The position numbers were made by a program, and so were the translations under genes. Under the pieces are notes generated by a model. That model saw nothing but the letters and a program-made list of their open reading frames with translations, was not told where the DNA came from and did not search any database. Positions 1 through 8,300 of a stretch of DNA of 30,868 nucleotides are shown piece after piece. Source of the DNA: Zygnema cylindricum (lineage: Eukaryota; Streptophyta; Zygnematophyceae; Zygnematales; Zygnemataceae); the NCBI GenBank assembly GCA_037447655.1, contig JBBHKE010002886.1:1-30868 (forward strand), given 5' to 3'. Position 1 is the first letter of the stretch. The number at the start of each line of letters is the position of its first letter.

Positions 1-361
1 GAAAAAAATGCAACAAAAGGACAGGTAAGTAAAAGGCAAAAAAAACGAATGCCAGAAACAGTTAAAGAAAGGGTAAAGATTACAAAAGAGAAAAAAACTA
101 AAGTACACCATCCGATCTGAAACTCATGTGGTCCGGAGGGTCACTTGTCTGACGAAAAGGCAAAGTGTCCTTTCGTAAGAAGAAAAAGAAACAAATCTAA
201 AGAAGAATAAAATTGAAAAAGGAATCTAAAACTGAATCTAAAACAGAGGTACAAAGAGAGAAATAACGAGAAATAGATTTCTAGCCTGTGTTATCCAAGA
301 TTACAGCTGGTAAGCCGAGTTTGGAGGAAAGGAGTATAAAGAAGACTTAAGAATTCCAACA
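1..361 (-). repeat. 3' LTR of the Copia element (cut by the window edge)
   Basis: This stretch aligns with 3,984-4,370 over its whole length. Shared stretches include GGGTCACTTGTCT, GCAAAGTGTCCTTTCGTAAG and the end ATTCCAACA. In element orientation the LTR begins at 361 with TGTTGGAATTC, directly after a G-rich polypurine tract. It continues past base 1. Confidence 0.88.
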
Positions 362-373
362 CCCCCCCCCTTT
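362..373 (-). other. Polypurine tract of the Copia element
   Basis: On the minus strand this reads AAAGGGGGGGGG and abuts the TG start of the 3' LTR. That is the expected position and composition of the plus-strand priming site of an LTR retrotransposon. Confidence 0.8.
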
Positions 374-669
374 GCTCGAAACAAAGACCGGCGGAAGAAA
401 CAAAGACCGGCGGAGGAGCGCTGAGCATCAAACTCAAGGAGGGAGAAGGCCTTAGTCAAAAATTCGGTCATTTGGATAGAAGAGGAGCTTTGGTAAAAGA
501 GGACATTGCCACCAGCAATGGCGTCGCGGGTGAAGTGAAATTGGATGTTGATATGTTTCGCCCCATGATGATTTACCGGATTGATCATGAGTGCAAGGGC
601 CTCTTACAAGTCACAAAAAACGGTGGCGGCAGATTATTGGCTGACTTGTAAGTTGATGAAGGATCAAAG

Positions 670-860
670 TCAGAGAGCCTCCTTAGTGGCTTGGATAGTT
701 GCCATGTACTCGGCTTCAATTGACAACAGCGCAACAATCGGTTGCTTCTAGGAGGCCCAAGAGACAAAGGCAACCCAAAGGGAAAAGCAAACACCTGTGG
801 TGGAGCGGAAGGAATCCAAATCACCCCCATAGTCGGCATCGCATAGAGGAGCAGAATCAA
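670..860 (-). pseudogene. Copia RNase H domain remnant
   Basis: The minus-strand translation reads CDADYGGDLDSFRSTTG, then VSWAS, a stop, then KQPIVALLSIEAEYMA. This matches the Copia RNase H core, in which the DADWAGD-type box, the RKSTSG-type box, the SW.SKKQ box and the STAEAEY box follow one another. The in-frame TAG is at 748-750. The domain sits between the RT remnant and the polypurine tract, as expected for the pol 3' end. Confidence 0.85.
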
Positions 861-1180
861 CCGAGGCCTGGAGGAACGAAAGGCCTGAAGGTGAGCTTCA
901 GAGTTTAAGTGCCCTAAAGGAAATAGAGCACTCTTTTGGTTGCAAAGAGATGGTCAGAAGTGGGATTTGTAACAAATTGACTTAACCTGGCCAATTGCAA
1001 GAGCAATGTCCGGGCTGGTGCCAGTCATTGCATACACTAAACTACCAACAATGGACCTAAAATGATCATGAAAGTCCTTGTGGACCGACCCATTGGATTT
1101 TTTGATAAGCTTGACATTGGGATCTTATAGGGTAAAAATAGGGCTGCAAGCGGCTTTGGAATATTTGGTCAAAATTTCAC

Positions 1181-1516
1181 CTATGTACTTTTTTTGGGAA
1201 AACGAATGGCTTCGAGATGGACGATCTCTAAAACAAATGAGCCGAGACAATGATCCACTTCCCTTAAGTCTGTCATGGAGAAGGGGGTGTTTAACATGGT
1301 ATTGACAAGCGGGATGAGTGAGGAGGGGGTACCAAGAAGAAGGTCATCTACATTGATTACAAGGATGATGATGACTGTGGTTCCTTGAAGGAAAAGACCA
1401 AAGTCGGCATAAAGTTTCAAAAAGCTCTCATGGAGGAGGATGGCTTCAAGAGGCTTGTTCCATACTCCGGGAGCTTGTTTAAGGCCATAAACAGATTTGA
1501 GAAGGCGACACACCAA
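1181..1516 (-). pseudogene. Copia reverse transcriptase, C-terminal part
   Basis: An uninterrupted frame of 111 codons begins VCRLLKSVYGLKQAPGVW, the hallmark CRL-K-S-LYGLKQAPR-W box of Copia RT. About 50 residues later comes LVINVDDLLLG, the position of the catalytic YVDD box, with Asn in place of Tyr. It continues into a degraded MTDLREVDHCLG (usually MKDLGELHYFLG). The N-terminal half of RT is absent: the sequence just upstream on the minus strand is already integrase. Confidence 0.9.
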
Positions 1517-1519
1517 ATG

Positions 1520-2140
1520 TTACCTGCCGAGATATACCCTGTACCCTTTTGGTTGACGTAGGAAGAATTCTTCTGAGTGAAGTCTTTGATCCAAATGTCG
1601 TAACCGAATTTTTGTAGGTGAGAAACATGTAGTTTGGTGCTTGTCCATGCTTCATATAGAGTGACACCGTTAGCACAAAACTTGGACAACAAACACGGAA
1701 GTTGGACAACAATGGCGAACATAATTTGCTGTCGCGACAGGTTCTCCAAAAATGTGGTGGGCAAAATAGCATAATGTAACATGGACTGAGCCATGTTAAA
1801 GATGGTTCGATTGGATCATTCAACGACACCGTTTTGTTGAGGAGTATTGGTGGTTATGGTTTGGTGAGTAATTCTGTGAGTTGTGAGAAAAGCAAAGTAC
1901 TCGATGAAGTACTCCTATTGTCTCTATGAAATGAAGGGCTTTAATGGCGTATGGAAGTTTTTAATGCGGCTAGACGTTAGATTTTCCACAAGTGCTTTGT
2001 ACTCTTTGAATTTTTGGAAGGTGTCAAATCTTCCTCAGAGAGGATAAAGATGATTCTAGCAAGTTATGTCATCAATAAAGACGACGAAGTAAAGTGCACC
2101 GGTGGGACTGGAAGTGGACATAGGTTTGTAAAAATCGGAA
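1520..2140 (-). pseudogene. Copia integrase core remnant
   Basis: Minus-strand frames contain TPQQNGVVE, a stop at 816-818 of the 1,000 block (1,816-1,818), then NRTIFNMAQSMLHYA, LYEAW and HVSHLQKFG. These match the Copia integrase series TPQQNGVAER-NRT, MARSML, PYE-W and V-HLR-FG. Further upstream (1,900-2,140) the frame is broken. The integrase passes into RT near 1,520 with the intervening region deleted. Confidence 0.87.
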
Positions 2141-2176
2141 TGAATTAATTAGAGTGAATTAGAAGCTTTTGGAATT

Positions 2177-2437
2177 ATTAGAGAGAAAAGAAGGTCTCGC
2201 AAGTTTACCCTCAATGCAACAAGAACAAAAGTTGTATTTTTGAAAACAATGTTTTTTTTTAAAACAACTCTAAGCCAAAAGATTAATTGTTTTTTTGGAG
2301 AGAAATGAAGGTCTCGCAAGTTTACCCTCAATGCAACTGGAACAAACAATTAATTGTATTCTTTAAAACAAAACAATGTTTTTTATAAAACAACTTTTTT
2401 GAAAACAATGTTTTTTTTTAAACAGCTCTAAGCCAGT
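2177..2437. repeat. Tandem duplication within the Copia pre-integrase/integrase region
   Basis: AAGGTCTCGCAAGTTTACCC followed by TCAATGCAAC occurs near 2,190 and again near 2,308, about 118 bases apart. Downstream of each copy AAAACAATGTTTTTTTTT and CTCTAAGCCA recur. On the minus strand the core reads C-I-E-G-K-L-A-R-P, the zinc-binding end of the pre-integrase region (compare CQ-GK--R-F), so this motif is present twice. Confidence 0.8.
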
Positions 2438-2449
2438 GACGAGGACTTT

Positions 2450-2707
2450 GATTAGTTGGTGCAAGCCACATTGGAAAAGGTGGCTGTACCGAAGGTGCCA
2501 CTTTGACAGGGTGGACGTGGCAAGAGATGTGGCAATGTTGGCTGATCCAATTGTGGAAAAAAGACACAGAATGTAGATGAATCCGGTTTGAAGTCCAATA
2601 CCAATTGTGCGGGCATTGGTGGAGAAGACTTTGACGTCCTTTTGAAAAAATACAGTAGTAGTGTTTTGATTTAGGGCGGCAACGTCAAGAAAAATAATCT
2701 TCTTCAC
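2450..2707 (-). pseudogene. Copia GAG-pre-integrase remnant
   Basis: The minus frame contains KWHLRYSHLFQCGLHQLIK, comparable with the LWH-R-GH motif that opens the pre-integrase zinc-binding region. The paired C--C half lies in the duplicated block just downstream. The frame is short and flanked by stops. Confidence 0.7.
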
Positions 2708-3057
2708 GACAAGGATGAGGACATGAGATTGTGTAAAAGAGAATCTTTTTGGAGGATCGTTGGCGATGCAAATTTGTCCAAAATGAGTAGTGGTGAGGAC
2801 GGTACAGTTTCCTAAAGAGAATCCTCATCAGTGCAAAAAGAGGGGCATCAGTGGTAAACCATCTGATCGATAAGAGAGATGGTGGAAGGCGCCGGAATTG
2901 ACGATCTAAGAATCGGAGGACTCGGTAGAATTGAGGAGAAACGTCATATTCACGGCGTATCCAAATTCGGATGGTAACAATACGTGCGGATTGGTTTGGT
3001 TATAATTTGGAGTGGGAGTAAGTTGACTAGAGTGGTAGTAAGTAGACTATAGGCGTA

Positions 3058-3409
3058 CTAAGGGTAAGAATTGGAAATCAATGGAAAGCCATTTGGTGAC
3101 CATATAGAATGCGTCAGAAAAATGGATTTGTGGGCGCAAAAGTGTCGTGGGCGGTTGGTAAAATTGCTCCGGCAGTTGAGGCTTGACCAAAATATAGACA
3201 CTGCCCAATATTGTGTCCACGTCCATGAGAAAGTCCAAAACTTTCTTGACAATCGTGTTTTCGTTTGGGGACCGGAGAGATGTCAATGACGTAGTTAGGC
3301 GCACAACATAACAACAAGAGTTTTTAGAACTGCAAATGGGTGGAGGAAATGTGGCCAGCGCTACACTAGCAATCGGAGGAAGATTCTGTTTAGTTTCCTC
3401 GTGGACCAA
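3058..3409 (-). pseudogene. Copia gag, zinc-knuckle region remnant
   Basis: One minus frame contains SHGRGHNIGQCLYFGQ, the second half of a CCHC knuckle followed by the usual spacer. The first Cys pair is lost through frameshift or substitution. It lies between the gag start and the pre-integrase motif, where a nucleocapsid knuckle is expected. Confidence 0.6.
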
Positions 3410-3617
3410 ACTGGGAGTGAGGGATTGGATAGTGACAACTGTAGAGGAGCTGTTGATAGAGGAGAGAAAAACCGATTAAGATGCTAAAAGACAGCCCAAG
3501 ATGGCCGAAATAATGTCTTCATCAAAGACAACGGCACCGACATTTTTGAGACATCCAAAAATGGGTTTGATGGAGTGGATATGTCCTTGAAGAGGGTTTG
3601 TAATTTTTTTTTGAGTT

Positions 3618-3680
3618 ATGTTAAGTTGGTGTCGAAAGAGTAGTTGTGTTAACTTGGTGTCGAAAGAGTAGTTTGTTAGA
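3618..3680. repeat. Two-copy tandem repeat of about 31 bases in the gag region
   Basis: GTTAAGTTGGTGTCGAAAGA followed by GTAGTTGT recurs as GTTAACTTGGTGTCGAAAGA and GTAGTTTGT, head to tail. Confidence 0.85.
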
Positions 3681-3753
3681 CCATGATTAGTTTTTGTACG
3701 AATGGGACAAAAGTGTCGTAGCACTCTAAGCAGAGGTGGCGTCACATATGAGA

Positions 3754-3972
3754 TCAACCTGGGATTTCAACCAGCCGAGAGTGCGCCTCTTTATTGTCAA
3801 TAAGCCAGGCTATTTGGCAGCAGCATCGGAAAGGTTCCACAATAATAACGGACCAAAGTTTCTCACGCCGCAAAAAATGCTCTACTTGGTATTTCCAACC
3901 ATAGTAATCCGTGCCATAAAATTTAGCAACGTTATTGGAGCTAACCAGGAGTGGACCATAACCTATTGACAT
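3754..3972 (-). pseudogene. Copia gag N-terminus
   Basis: It opens with ATG at 3,972 (MSIGYGPLLVSSNN), followed by VAKFYGTDYYGWKYQVEHFL and LWSVI. This matches the Copia gag start (KL-G-NY--WK--ME-FL, then LW--I). The frame stops at 3,754 after 72 codons, far short of a normal gag. It begins only about 12 bases from the LTR homology, leaving almost no leader. A TGGTATCAGAGC-type primer-binding site is not visible there. Confidence 0.82.
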
Positions 3973-3983
3973 GGCCGGGGACT

Positions 3984-4370
3984 GCAAAAATGGAGAGGTA
4001 AGGAAAAGGCAAAATAAATGATTGCTAGAAATAGTTTAAAAAAAGTTAAAGTTTACAAAAGTGAAAAAGACTAAAGTAGTGAGCAAGGACGTCACGTAGT
4101 GAAATCTAGATAATCTGATCTGTAGCTCGAGTGATCCGGAAGGGTCACTTGTCTTTTACTAATGTAGGACAAAAGGGCAAAGTGTCCTTTCGTAAGAAGA
4201 AAAATAAATAAATAAAAAAATAAAACTGAAATGAGAATTTTAAACTGAATCTAAACCAAAGGTACAGAGAGATAGCGGGAAAAAGAAATTTAGCCTGCAT
4301 TTTCTAAGACTACAGCTAGTAAGCTAAGTTTGGAACAAAGGAGAATAAGGAAAAAATAAAAATTCCAACA
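3984..4370 (-). repeat. 5' LTR of the Copia element
   Basis: Aligns with 1-361 including GGGTCACTTGTCT, GCAAAGTGTCCTTTCGTAAG, the GACTACAGCTAGTAAGC block and the terminal AATTCCAACA. In element orientation it starts at 4,370 with TGTTGG. It holds a short insertion (TTTACTAATGTAGGA) not present in the left LTR. Its inner end, TTTTTGCA/G, is placed by homology only. Confidence 0.88.
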
Positions 4371-5084
4371 GAGTTGTGGAGGGAGGGATAGTGCGAGGGA
4401 GAGGTAGAGAGATGCACAAGTGTAAACTCCACACAAGTCCAAATGTGCTGACCAAGCAAGATCTTTGCTCTCTTAGAAGCCAAAATATTGGTCAGAATAA
4501 AAAGTCGTTTCTTCATCGGATATACAGGCTCCAAAATGGATAGCGATATAAATTAGTTGATGAAATTTTGAGTATTTTGTGATCTAGAGCAAAAAAAAAA
4601 AAAAAAGTTTTCTAAGAATTTTACATTTTGTTTCACAAAATAATTCGAAGCTAATTTTTTACCATTAAAAAGCTAAAGTTAAGTCGATATGAGAGTTACA
4701 TTAATCAGTTCACCCCATAGTTGACGTTTAGGTTGAGGAAAATGGTGAATACGTTGCAAATCGACAGTGTTTTATTTCATCAAAACATAAAATTATTCAT
4801 CAAATGAAACCAAACTCTGCGATAATGATAAATGATAAGTTTCCTGCTCGATTGGCTAGCTTTTGTAGATTTAAAACAACGATATTTTTATGTCGATAGA
4901 TGGATACTGTCCTTACATACATATATGGTGGATTCAATTTTTGTCTCAGTCGAGAGATGGAAAATTTTTGTATGGTGGCCAATTTCTGGTAAATAAATAG
5001 TAAAGATACTATTGACTAAAAAAGGAACGGGACAATGATTAAATAAATGGAATAAAAAAATTCTCCATATGGAACAACACGTAC
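4371..5084. other. Unassigned sequence between the Copia 5' LTR and the cysteine-rich exon
   Basis: AT-rich sequence with an A-tract near 4,590. It is either the intron after the cysteine-rich exon or 3' flank. No kinase or transmembrane coding could be seen on either strand. One weak exon candidate at 4,921-4,985 is listed separately. Confidence 0.5.
4921..4985 (-). CDS. Weak candidate exon after the cysteine-rich exon
   Basis: A plausible acceptor (TTTATTTACCAG) ends at 4,986 and a donor GTATGTAAGG starts at 4,920. Joined in phase with the preceding exon it would add KLATIQKFSISRLRQKL and a few residues, with no stop. The family has a low-conservation extracellular stretch at this point, so similarity cannot confirm it. 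Confidence 0.2.
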
Positions 5085-5364
5085 CTTTAGTTGATTTGTA
5101 TCGAGCTGAGTGATGTTGTGAACTGATGTTTCCACAACTCTTAACGATTCATTGGAAATGAATGCCAATGGAGATATTGAAAAAATCCATCGGATACCAA
5201 GAAAACCCGAACAATTACAAGATAAAGGATTAGGCTTATTTGTACCCAAACACACTTTATTTTGACAAGAAGGAGACTCATAACTGCTTGTAGATTCAGT
5301 CTGTCGGCAATATTTTTCGAGGGACTCATCAACAATGTCATCGCATAGCGGATTATCTGCCAGG
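5085..5364 (-). CDS. Cysteine-rich extracellular exon (HPCA1-type H2O2-sensing-like region)
   Basis: The acceptor TTTATCCAG and donor GTACGT bound 280 bases (1 + 93 codons), in phase with the preceding exon. The translation opens DLADNPLCDD and carries six cysteines: NPLC, KYC, SCQNKVC, then SCNC, with spacings C-x11-C-x13-C-x4-C-x10-C-x-C. SPLAFISNESL follows. In LRR-VIII-1 kinases the LRR array is followed by NPVC...YC, a C-x2-C, a spacer of about nine residues and C-x-C, then the YTGTL-FR-PSF stretch; the two close Cys pairs are implicated in peroxide sensing in HPCA1. Here the first pair is spaced x4 instead of x2. The assignment is by motif layout, not alignment. Confidence 0.8.
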
Positions 5365-8300
5365 CTGGATAAACACAAAAAAAAGAAAAAGGAAAAGTTA
5401 AAGAGGAGGAAATACATGATAAGCAACATTTAAAAATTTGTTCATAGATGGTTCAAAAGTTTAGAATTTCAGAGTCAACGACCCTTTTCTTTGCTTTTGT
5501 TTTTATTCGTTTCTTTCTATATGTTGAACTATGTCTCAAGATTATTCTAGGAGAGCAGTGCAAAAAAACATAACTAAAAAAGTCAATAAATAGGCAAAGG
5601 AACCTTTCCGGGAGCCATGTTTATAAATTGATTGAAAAAATAACTCTCTTCTATAACAATTTATCTTCTGAGGTTCCAAAAAACTTCTAAATCAACTCTA
5701 AAAATTGTTTCGAAGTGCAAGATTACAGTCACCTATCTATTGGAGTTACCCATTAAAGACTAGGTCGAAATTGACATCTATATTCCTAAACGTCGGTAGT
5801 GTAAAAGTTTCCCCTCAGGAGCTATATGAAACCGTTTCCTTTCTTGATTCCTTTCACCTAGGTTACTTCTATCGAGATTAGTCACACCTCTACTTGGGAA
5901 CCGTATATGCGACTCTTGGTTTTTTCCTTGCTTGTCTTTTCTCATAAAGACCTTTTACCTCATTTGTAGTTTTTTAACTTAGCTAAGTGATAAAGAAACC
6001 ACCGACAAAATCTCTCCCTCTTGTTCCATTTTTCCTCTTCTTCCTTTGTCGTCATTACGCGTTTTTGCCTCCTCTCTATTTTTGGCTTTATCTTGTTTTA
6101 TTTTTCCGACCACCTTATGGCCTGCTGTTCTAAAGGTTATGGGTCCACAACCCAGGTTCTGTCAAACTGTGTCACTAAAGTTCAAAGAAAATATTTTAAT
6201 ATTCGGAAGTCTTAAGTCGAACACCTTTTTAGTCTAAGACCTTTTTAGTCTCGAAAAAATTCGGGGTCACATCGTTGGTCAGATCCAGTCCACCCTGCCA
6301 TAATCGCCGCCACATTTGCTACCTTGCAACTCGCAATTCTCGGATGGATGGAAAAAGGGTCCAATGGACTTTTGGCCTTGTCTTTTCATTGGAAGGCGGG
6401 TTCACGAATTCGGTTTGTGGTGGAAAAACGTCTCATGTGGTGGACGCTTCTTTGAGGTGCTTATAAAACTGAAACTTAGCCAAATCAACTCTCACTGCGT
6501 ATGGAGTAATTTTATTTAAATAAGACAAAATTGATAGTATACTAACATTTATCCAAATTGTCAAGTCTCCCGTTGGTCAATTGGAATGTACCCATCACAA
6601 AATCAATCGTGATGATATGATTAGTGGCATTTTTGTTTCATTACCTCCCTTCTTTGACACTTTCACTTTCAGAAGTAGAGCTCGTAAGAATCCTGCATAC
6701 ATCGCTATCAAAGATCTTACTAACGGACTCATGCAGAAACACGAGAAACGCATAAAATACCTAACACCTCATCCAACGGATCTGCACCAACCACGTTTGC
6801 TCCTAAGAAACCCCCCCTAGAAAGATTTGTGGCTATTTGCAAAGAAAGAACGCGACTATCGCGTGTTGAGCTTTACATTATCTTCCATCGACGTCTAATA
6901 TATGGCCAGCACATCCGCCAAACAAACCTTATGTTGTCTTCTTGCCTATCTCTCTTTTTCTCAATCTCCTCTACTCCTATCTTTTGCTATTATTAACGTG
7001 CCATAGCCCTTACATAAAGACATCCCATTAACAAACACGCGCACCAAACATGTTTACATTCAATTTCGCTTCACCCGTATAAAATCATCAATGGCACCGC
7101 TATTTTCTTTTGTTGTGCGAAGGCAAATGAACTTGTTGATTTCTTTAGCCGTTTTTTTACAAGCACATGTTTCTCCGGTCATCGTGGCTAGTCACGCTTC
7201 AATCTAAAGGGGTTATTTGAATCACCCATTGAAGCCTACGTCTAAATTGACATCTAATTTTCTGTCTTAAACGCTAAGTAGTACATTACAAAGAGCTATG
7301 AACTTGATTGACCTTTGTATAGATACATTTTGTAGTGTAAAAGATTCTCCTTGTAAACTATACGCATTCGTTCCCTTTCTTGATTGCTTTTATGGAAGCT
7401 AGTTCTACCTAGACTAGTCACACCTAGAATTCGTTTTACCTCAAAACCGCATACACGACTCCTCAGTTCTTTTCCTTGCTTGTCTTTTCTCATAAATTCC
7501 TTCTGTCTCATTTGTAATTCTTTAGCTTAGCTAATTGAGAAAGAACCCTACGACAATCTCTCTCTTGTTCCATTGTTTCTCTTGCCTGTTCTATTTTTTG
7601 CCTGTTCTATTTTTTGCTTTAACTTGTTTTTCCTTTTCGGCCACCTTATGGCCTCACCTTCTATACTGTCCTTACTTAACAGCCAGGGAAAAAAAATCAT
7701 ATGAAATCAATAGACAAATAAATAAAGGAAAAATTATTGTCATACAAGGAGGCATAATCACGTGAGACCACTCACTCTATCGCTGGCCCAGTATCTCCAA
7801 GGCCTGTGGCTCCAGCCAATTTGTTGCTCCTCAAAGAAATATACTCAATGTTGGTTGTATTTGGAATTTTGCTGAGTGGTGAAATATCTCCACCGATTCT
7901 ATTGTCTTGCAGTAATCTGTGGAGGAAAATTAATTCTAATTTAGAGCTATTTTTGTACCCGATTACTGCCGCTTTATGACTTATTTTGTACACGTGTAAA
8001 CCCATGTACATTTTATTTTCATGGAAGTGAGAGATAAAACAGTCAAAATACATAAACAGGTCACAAAAAAATTAAAGAGAAGAAAATAAAAGAACAAATC
8101 CTGAAAATAAGAAGATGAAGTTGAAAGCAGCATACAAGAGGTAATCCCTAAAAAACTAACTGCAGTATTGGCAACCAAAATTGCAAAAAAGTAGAATCAC
8201 TAGAGTTGGAATGGACCGATCCGACCGAAAAGCCGATGAATTTGGATAAACAAATTCGGTTCAACATCGAACCAATAGAGCCTCTTCAACTACCTTTCGA

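Larger units (their letters stand above)
1..4370 (-). mobile_element. Degenerate Ty1/Copia LTR retrotransposon, nearly complete, minus strand
   Basis: Read on the minus strand the order is 5' LTR (about 3,984-4,370), gag, zinc-knuckle remnant, pre-integrase, integrase, reverse transcriptase, RNase H, polypurine tract, 3' LTR (1-361). Integrase before RT identifies Copia rather than Gypsy. Both LTRs start with TGTTGGAATT in element orientation. The 3' LTR runs off the window, so the outer end and target-site duplication cannot be seen. The coding region carries many frameshifts and in-frame stops, and part of the integrase/RT junction is missing. The LTRs have diverged by many substitutions and small indels, so the insertion is old and cannot be autonomous. 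It lies downstream of the cysteine-rich exon of the LRR gene, either in a long intron or beyond the gene's end. Confidence 0.92.
5738..7665 (+). mobile_element. Short Copia-type LTR element carrying only a gag remnant
   Basis: Direct repeats of roughly 400-450 bases flank about 1.07 kb. The internal part encodes a Copia gag fragment on the plus strand. AAAGGGG at 7,207-7,213 directly before the right LTR fits a polypurine tract and sets plus orientation. No protease, integrase or RT motifs fit between the LTRs, so this is a non-autonomous or internally deleted element. It inserted in an intron of the LRR gene, antisense to it. The LTRs differ clearly, so it is old. Confidence 0.82.
5365..7775. 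other. Intron holding a gag-only Copia element
   Basis: The intron separates the last LRR exon from the cysteine-rich exon. Its centre is occupied by the LTR element at about 5,738-7,665. The rest (5,365-5,737 and 7,666-7,775) shows no coding signal. Confidence 0.7.

Noticed and set aside
7660-7664. TCTAT as target-site duplication of the gag-only element (with 5,736-5,740)
   Set aside because: LTR homology appears to continue into this word on the right side, so the match may be chance or part of the LTR.
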